This document shows, in pieces, positions 36,298-39,220 of a stretch of DNA of 39,220 nt (position 1 is its first letter; each line of letters begins with the position of its first letter). Origin of the DNA: a virus. Made by a program: the position numbers and the translations under genes. The notes under the pieces are model-generated. The model worked only from the letters and a program-made list of their open reading frames with translations. It was not told the DNA's origin and searched no databases. The DNA lies in IMG/VR virus record IMGVR_UViG_3300020159_000639, positions 1-39,220 of that record; one strand, written 5' to 3'.

Positions 36298-36484
36298 AGT
36301 AGCGGCTGCTGTCGTTGATCTTAAGTGCTGCGATAGCACAATACATGATGGCCAAGCCAGTGATGCTGACTAACATACTGCCCATCAGTTCACCGTCTGA
36401 GATGCTGTTCTCAATGCCGCCTACGCCAAATGCTGTAAGCAAGAAACCCAAAAAGCCTAAAACTGCCGCTGTCTTTGATGTCAT
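36290..36484 (-). CDS. Small membrane protein, first gene of a four-gene operon
   Basis: 64 residues: MTSKTAAVLGFLGFLLTAFG, VGGIENSISDGELMGSMLVS and ITGLAIMYCAIAALK. Two hydrophobic helices with a short acidic loop. Ribosome binding site AGGAGCG 4 nt before ATG. Perfect consensus promoter upstream, so strong early expression is expected. Function unknown; perhaps superinfection or envelope related. Confidence 0.7.
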   Translation of the reverse strand: MTSKTAAVLGFLGFLLTAFGVGGIENSISDGELMGSMLVSITGLAIMYCAIAALKINDSSRYYE

Positions 36485-36516
36485 TTATCGCTCCTAGTTG
36501 TTTAATGTATGTGTGT

Positions 36517-36545
36517 ATTATATGTGGTTTTTGCCAATCTGTCAA
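36517..36545 (-). promoter_or_regulatory. Consensus early promoter TTGACA-N17-TATAAT
   Basis: -35 TTGACA (36545-36540), -10 TATAAT (36522-36517), spacer starting GATTGG. The TGA stop of the upstream gene (36544-36542) is part of the -35. Leader ~26 nt with AGGAGCG. Confidence 0.9.
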
Positions 36546-36715
36546 GCCTCTGCGAACAGTGCTTTGAACTGCCCCATCACTGAGTAAAAACTACGCAGCT
36601 CAGCGATGGTAAACTCAGCTGTGTTGCGCTCTATGTACATGAGGGTTTCCAACACGGGCAGCTGCCCCAATCGTTCCTGTATGCCTGCTATTACTTTGAG
36701 ATCTTGTGTGATCAT
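36542..36715 (-). CDS. Small helical protein, unknown function
   Basis: 57 residues from ATG 36715 (MITQDLKVIAGIQERLGQLP), with AGGAG 9 nt upstream and ATGA overlap with the gene before. Further: VLETLMYIERNTAEFTIAEL and RSFYSVMGQFKALFAEA. All-helical. An in-frame ATG at 36760 lies inside the upstream gene and is rejected. Confidence 0.68.
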   Translation of the reverse strand: MITQDLKVIAGIQERLGQLPVLETLMYIERNTAEFTIAELRSFYSVMGQFKALFAEA

Positions 36716-36873
36716 CTTTGCTCTCCTACTAATTCCCAACCGTTTAACTCCGTAGCACACACGTCGTCTGCGTCGACTTCTATCTCGTCCGCCGCCTCCG
36801 CTGCTGCCTCTTGTGTATCTGCATCCACGTGCAGATAAAATGTTTGTGTCTGCTTGTATACAAATGTTGCCAT
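36712..36873 (-). CDS. 53-residue acidic protein
   Basis: Small gene missed by length cut-offs. MATFVYKQTQTFYLHVDADT, QEAAAEAADEIEVDADDVCA and TELNGWELVGEQR. Strand-helix-strand pattern with a very acidic middle. GGAAG 4 nt before ATG and a consensus promoter upstream. Stop overlaps the next ATG. The fold resembles a small protein with a C-terminal NGWELVG motif seen in several families. Function unknown. Confidence 0.7.
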   Translation of the reverse strand: MATFVYKQTQTFYLHVDADTQEAAAEAADEIEVDADDVCATELNGWELVGEQR

Positions 36874-36899
36874 CTTACTTCCTTTGTTGCTATGTGTTA

Positions 36900-36928
36900 A
36901 TTATATGTGGGTTTTGCCAAACTGTCAA
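36900..36928 (-). promoter_or_regulatory. Consensus early promoter TTGACA-N17-TATAAT
   Basis: -35 TTGACA (36928-36923), -10 TATAAT (36905-36900). Spacer begins GTTTGG. Drives the two-gene unit 36873 to 36542. Confidence 0.9.
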
Positions 36929-36944
36929 CCAAACGAAAAGGCCC

Positions 36945-37127
36945 TTAGGCCTGTAGGGTTATTTCGTCTATGCTGTATACAAAATCGTTATCGTCTTGTG
37001 CGTCCTGCTGCTGCAGATCTGCTACGTATTCGTCTGCTAGTACTTTTGTACTAAACGCTGCAATGTTATAAAACGCATCCTCGTCGTCTCCGAACCCTTG
37101 TGCTTGTACTACAAAAACTGTGTGCAT
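36945..37127 (-). CDS. Small acidic protein, unknown function
   Basis: 60 residues from the second ATG (37127); a first ATG at 37130 directly abuts the AGGAGCG ribosome site, and either could be used. MHTVFVVQAQGFGDDEDAFY, NIAAFSTKVLADEYVADLQQ and QDAQDDNDFVYSIDEITLQA. Strand-helix pattern, acidic, with no recognisable motif. It has its own promoter at 37156. Confidence 0.68.
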   Translation of the reverse strand: MHTVFVVQAQGFGDDEDAFYNIAAFSTKVLADEYVADLQQQDAQDDNDFVYSIDEITLQA

Positions 37128-37155
37128 CATCGCTCCTTCTAATTACAATACACGT

Positions 37156-37184
37156 AGTATAACACTGTTTGTCCAAACTGTCAA
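37156..37184 (-). promoter_or_regulatory. Early promoter TTGACA-N17-TATACT
   Basis: -35 TTGACA (37184-37179), -10 TATACT (37161-37156). Spacer begins GTTTGG as in the neighbouring promoter. Confidence 0.88.
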
Positions 37185-37209
37185 CTTGCTGTGCTAAAGA
37201 CCCTACAGT

Positions 37210-37461
37210 TTACTCTACTATTACAATTTGTGTTGTACGCAGGTGCTTGCTTGCTGTTGCAATAGTGCGTTGTACTTCCGTTGCTAAATTTTCTGCAAGT
37301 AAGTCCCCGCTAACATAGTTGCATTTGCTTTGTACAGGAAAACGCATTTTGTAGTTAGTGCCTACTAACTCTTTGTGTACATTAAAAGCAATCTGCATTT
37401 TATAGGCGTTTAATTTTTTGTTGTAAACTAGCTTTGCGTATGCTATGCATTGTGTTAACAT
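37210..37461 (-). CDS. Small protein, unknown function
   Basis: 83 residues from ATG 37461 (MLTQCIAYAKLVYNKKLNAY), with GGAGCG 4 nt before. An in-frame ATG at 37518 would lie upstream of the -10. Further: KMQIAFNVHKELVGTNYKMR, FPVQSKCNYVSGDLLAENLA, TEVQRTIATASKHLRTTQIV. An alpha/beta domain, basic. Not recognised. Single gene unit with its own promoter. Confidence 0.67.
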   Translation of the reverse strand: MLTQCIAYAKLVYNKKLNAYKMQIAFNVHKELVGTNYKMRFPVQSKCNYVSGDLLAENLATEVQRTIATASKHLRTTQIVIVE

Positions 37462-37489
37462 TGTGCGCTCCTTGTGTGTGTAAGCAGTT

Positions 37490-37518
37490 ATTATAGCGCA
37501 CTCTAGCCAATCTGTCAA
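37490..37518 (-). promoter_or_regulatory. Consensus early promoter TTGACA-N17-TATAAT
   Basis: -35 TTGACA (37518-37513), -10 TATAAT (37495-37490). The TGA stop of the upstream gene is at 37517-37515, inside the -35. Spacer begins GATTGG. Confidence 0.9.
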
Positions 37519-37706
37519 CCAATCTTAAACTGTTTTGCGTCCACTATTTGGAATGTGCGTCCCCGCTTGTCGAAGTGCTTGATGCCTTTGCTGAAGTAGA
37601 ACGGCTTTGTTTCGCCTTGCTTGATGTAGGCAACGAGTGTTGTGCCGTCTAAGAGATAGGTGTGGTTGGGTGTGGCCCAGTCTGTGGTTTCTTTTAGTGC
37701 CTGCAT
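37515..37706 (-). CDS. Small protein, unknown function
   Basis: 63 residues: MQALKETTDWATPNHTYLLD, GTTLVAYIKQGETKPFYFSK and GIKHFDKRGRTFQIVDAKQF. Beta-rich, with aromatic residues; looks like a small barrel. AAGGAGCG 4 nt before ATG. No homologue recognised. Own promoter at 37734. Confidence 0.67.
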   Translation of the reverse strand: MQALKETTDWATPNHTYLLDGTTLVAYIKQGETKPFYFSKGIKHFDKRGRTFQIVDAKQFKIG

Positions 37707-37733
37707 GGTTCGCTCCTTATTGTCTATACTGTA

Positions 37734-37762
37734 AGTATAACATCAAGCAGCCAATCTGTCAA
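37734..37762 (-). promoter_or_regulatory. Early promoter TTGACA-N17-TATACT
   Basis: -35 TTGACA (37762-37757), -10 TATACT (37739-37734). Spacer begins GATTGGCTGCTTGA, the same 14 nt as in the promoter at 38163. Confidence 0.88.
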
Positions 37763-37767
37763 CCAAT

Positions 37768-38130
37768 TTAGAAGTCTTTCCAGTTGGCTATTTTTCTCTG
37801 TAGCTCATCGCCGTATTTTGCCATGGCCTTGCCGCAGCTTTCCTGGGTCTGTGGGAGGCTACTCAGACTTGCTCCACTATCAAGACTACGCATATTGTCG
37901 AAGGTTAGGCGATAACGATCGTCTTTGGCTTCTAGAATAATATCTGCAACAAAGGGTAAACTTACTCCCCAACTTGAACATATGATCTGTACCTTAGAGG
38001 TTTTGATGTTAGCCGCTTGGGTAATCTGTGTTTGAGTCTTACCTGGGACTTCATAGACCTGCTGGAAGTTAGCTGCGTGTGCTGTAATTGATGCTGTTAC
38101 TAGAGATAATACTATAATCAGTTGTTTCAT
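37768..38130 (-). CDS. Exported protein with signal peptide, unknown function
   Basis: 120 residues. Signal peptide: MKQLIIVLSLVTASITAHAA with cleavage after AHA. The mature part begins NFQQVYEVPGKTQTQITQAA, resembling the start of small periplasmic domains such as DUF4468, then KVQIICSSWGVSLPFVADII and a helical end RKIANWKDF. Two Cys could pair outside the cytoplasm. GGAGCGAAAG before ATG. The product should sit in the periplasm, perhaps altering the envelope. Confidence 0.72.
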   Translation of the reverse strand: MKQLIIVLSLVTASITAHAANFQQVYEVPGKTQTQITQAANIKTSKVQIICSSWGVSLPFVADIILEAKDDRYRLTFDNMRSLDSGASLSSLPQTQESCGKAMAKYGDELQRKIANWKDF

Positions 38131-38162
38131 CTTTCGCTCCTACTTTGTTAGTGTATGTGTTT

Positions 38163-38191
38163 ATTATACGGTCAAGCAGCCAATCTGTCAA
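38163..38191 (-). promoter_or_regulatory. Consensus early promoter TTGACA-N17-TATAAT
   Basis: -35 TTGACA (38191-38186), -10 TATAAT (38168-38163). The TGA stop of the upstream gene lies in the -35 at 38190-38188. Confidence 0.92.
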
Positions 38192-38502
38192 CCAAGGATT
38201 ACTGTGGTCTTCCCGGTGAACCTAGTCTTGAGAGTCTCGATCAGTTGCTCACGGTCTGGGCCTTGACCTAGGAACTCTTCTGTGTCCTTGCGATAGGCAT
38301 AGAGTTGTCCCAGATGCTGTTCCAGCTTGATTTCCACGATGGACTGTTCATCCCCATCATGGCGATCACGCAGCTCCATGAGTTGCTGGTCTGTGACCTT
38401 GAGATCTCTCAGGATCTCTTTGAATGTCCATTGATTGATCATGTCTGACACTGTGCGGCCAATCCAAATGCCCACTAACAGGGCGATGATTATTTCTATC
38501 AT
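38188..38502 (-). CDS. Membrane-anchored helical protein, unknown function
   Basis: 104 residues from ATG 38502 (MIEIIIALLVGIWIGRTVSD); an in-frame ATG at 38538 lies upstream of the -10. One N-terminal transmembrane helix followed by a helical cytoplasmic part: FKEILRDLKVTDQQLMELRD, IVEIKLEQHLGQLYAYRK and EQLIETLKTRFTGKTTVILG. The predicted transcript starts at the ATG (no ribosome site). Similar short membrane-helix proteins occur in phages, function unknown. Confidence 0.72.
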   Translation of the reverse strand: MIEIIIALLVGIWIGRTVSDMINQWTFKEILRDLKVTDQQLMELRDRHDGDEQSIVEIKLEQHLGQLYAYRKDTEEFLGQGPDREQLIETLKTRFTGKTTVILG

Positions 38503-38508
38503 AGTAGT

Positions 38509-38538
38509 ATTATATAGCTGTTTGTGTCGATTTGTCAA
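38509..38538 (-). promoter_or_regulatory. Early promoter TTGACA-N18-TATAAT, leaderless geometry
   Basis: -35 TTGACA (38538-38533), -10 TATAAT (38514-38509), 18-nt spacer. The -10 ends 6 nt before ATG 38502, so +1 falls at the start codon. Unlike its neighbours it has no AGGAGCG box. Confidence 0.82.
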
Positions 38539-38540
38539 TG

Positions 38541-38572
38541 AAAAAAAACCCTAGAGTACGTATACTCTAGGG
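38541..38572 (-). terminator. Rho-independent terminator of the 38606 gene
   Basis: Perfect 10-bp stem CCCTAGAGTA / TACTCTAGGG with a 4-nt loop; on the minus strand it runs into eight Ts. It ends transcription of the gene at 38606-38908 and is immediately followed by the next promoter. Confidence 0.92.
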
Positions 38573-38605
38573 CGAAGTGTTACTGCTTGCCGGGAGCGAA
38601 TCGGA

Positions 38606-38908
38606 TTAGGCAGTAACAACCGCAGCAGTCTCAGCTGCATTCTTCACCGTCTTCCCGACGGGATTCTTCTTGGTAAGATCCTTGATAGCTGCTAGAACAG
38701 CAGGCTTATCAGAGCCAAATGCCTGCTCAGTCATGTACTGAGCGATTTCGCCCTTGGTCATCTCATGTGGTAACTCGATGAGATCCACATCTGAGTGTCC
38801 ATTCTTTGCCAAGATCTTGACACGCATCGAATCGTTAGCGAATCGAATCTTAGTCTTACCGTTTAGTGTTGAAACACCTGCTACCGCAAATTTCTTTTCT
38901 GTTGCCAT
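38606..38908 (-). CDS. Conserved small phage protein, unknown function
   Basis: 100 residues: ATEKKFAVAGVSTLNGKTKI, RFANDSMRVKILAKNGHSDV, LIELPHEMTKGEIAQYMTEQ and KDLTKKNPVGKTVKNAAETA. I recall this family (F-VAGVS-LNGK, RFAND--R-KILAKNGH) in many marine T4-like phages; no function known. Ribosome site GAGGT 7 nt before ATG. It has its own promoter and its own terminator, indicating high independent expression. Confidence 0.78.
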   Translation of the reverse strand: MATEKKFAVAGVSTLNGKTKIRFANDSMRVKILAKNGHSDVDLIELPHEMTKGEIAQYMTEQAFGSDKPAVLAAIKDLTKKNPVGKTVKNAAETAAVVTA

Positions 38909-38962
38909 GATAATTACCTCTTTCTGTGTGTGTAAAGTTTCTGCCTATTTGGCATTATCTAT

Positions 38963-38991
38963 ATAATAACGCCTTTGTGTCAATCTGTCAA
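38963..38991 (-). promoter_or_regulatory. Early promoter TTGACA-N17-TATTAT
   Basis: -35 TTGACA (38991-38986), -10 TATTAT (38968-38963). The TGA stop of the upstream gene (38990-38988) is inside the -35. Leader ~49 nt. Confidence 0.85.
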
Positions 38992-39182
38992 CCATTCGGA
39001 TCGCCAAAATCAGCTCTGATGATCTGTATGGTAACAGCTTGCTTTTCGTCCAAAGCATTAACGAACTCGTCGTCCATGACAAGATCCTTCATGCTTAGGT
39101 CCAAAAGTTCTTCTACGCGAGCCAGGTTTGGTTGACCTGGTCCCGCACAAACTACATTAAAAATGAACTTGTATTCTCTCAT
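38988..39182 (-). CDS. Small protein, unknown function
   Basis: 64 residues from ATG 39182 (MREYKFIFNVVCAGPGQPNL), which overlaps the TGA of the upstream partial gene as ATGA and has GGAG at good distance. An ATG at 39188 is too near the GGAG. Further: ARVEELLDLSMKDLVMDDEF and VNALDEKQAVTIQIIRADFG. Strand-helix-strand. Its stop is embedded in the next promoter. Not recognised. Confidence 0.7.
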   Translation of the reverse strand: MREYKFIFNVVCAGPGQPNLARVEELLDLSMKDLVMDDEFVNALDEKQAVTIQIIRADFGDPNG

Positions 39183-39220
39183 TGCCATTTCTCCATTGCC
39201 AAACGAAAGTTCGTCAAGGC
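39179..39220 (-). CDS. 3' end of an upstream gene, truncated by window edge
   Basis: The minus frame from 39220 is open and ends ALTNFRLAMEKWQ with TGA at 39181-39179, overlapping the next ATG (ATGA). Only 13 residues visible. Product unknown. Confidence 0.5.
   Translation of the reverse strand, partial: ALTNFRLAMEKWQ

Noticed and set aside
38549-38572. 24-bp palindrome as an operator or attachment site
   Set aside because: On the minus strand the stem is followed directly by eight Ts after a gene end, so an intrinsic terminator explains it.
36517-38991. TTGACAGATTGG repeats as a CRISPR-like or transposon repeat array
   Set aside because: Each copy is a -35 element with a -10 about 17 bp away and a gene start behind it; spacing between copies follows gene length, and there are no uniform spacers.

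Overview
The window is part of the genome of a T4-like myovirus (a tailed phage). The diagnostic genes are tail sheath gp18, tail tube gp19, head-completion gp4, terminase gp16/gp17, single-strand binding protein gp32, UvsX, UvsY, UvsW, clamp-loader subunit gp62, primase gp61 and helicase gp41. Several accessory proteins resemble families I associate with aquatic T4-like phages of cyanobacteria and SAR11 rather than with T4 itself. No photosynthesis genes are present. One small exported Ala/Lys/Pro-rich protein looks like those of Betaproteobacteria, so a heterotrophic proteobacterial host is possible, but this is weak inference.

Layout. (1) Bases 1-9915, plus strand: late morphogenesis block (sheath, tube, a baseplate-tube-like protein, gp4, gp16, gp17 and several structural or unknown proteins). 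(2) 10054-13377, plus: gp32, uvsX, a small acidic gene and uvsY, behind a sigma70-type promoter. (3) 13374-22805: a sugar and surface-modification island. Seven plus-strand genes (epimerase, cytidylyltransferase-cupin fusion, methyltransferase, glycosyltransferases, pyruvyl-transferase family) meet six minus-strand genes (glycosyltransferases, methyltransferases) tail to tail with a 20-bp overlap. Both arms carry late-promoter motifs. (4) 22878-34725, mostly plus: uvsW, gp62, gp61, gp41, a carbamoyltransferase-like gene and many conserved unknowns, including a 192-residue protein that looks like a miniature bacterial DNA polymerase III alpha core. A late subset ends the block. (5) 34726-35057: a boundary with a phased repeat array. 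(6) 35029-39220, minus strand: a tightly packed array of small genes, most of them behind a near-perfect TTGACA-N17-TATAAT promoter, probably immediate-early host-takeover genes.

How it works together: early genes are read by host sigma70 polymerase, and late genes from T4-type NATAAATA boxes. In six late genes the box ends exactly 5 nt before the start codon. If T4 initiation geometry applies, these mRNAs begin at the A of AUG and are leaderless. Several sigma70-type promoters show the same geometry. The glycan island appears to be late-expressed, so its products may decorate virions or late-infection surfaces rather than act in early takeover.

All calls come from reading the sequence and remembered family features. 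No database search was run.
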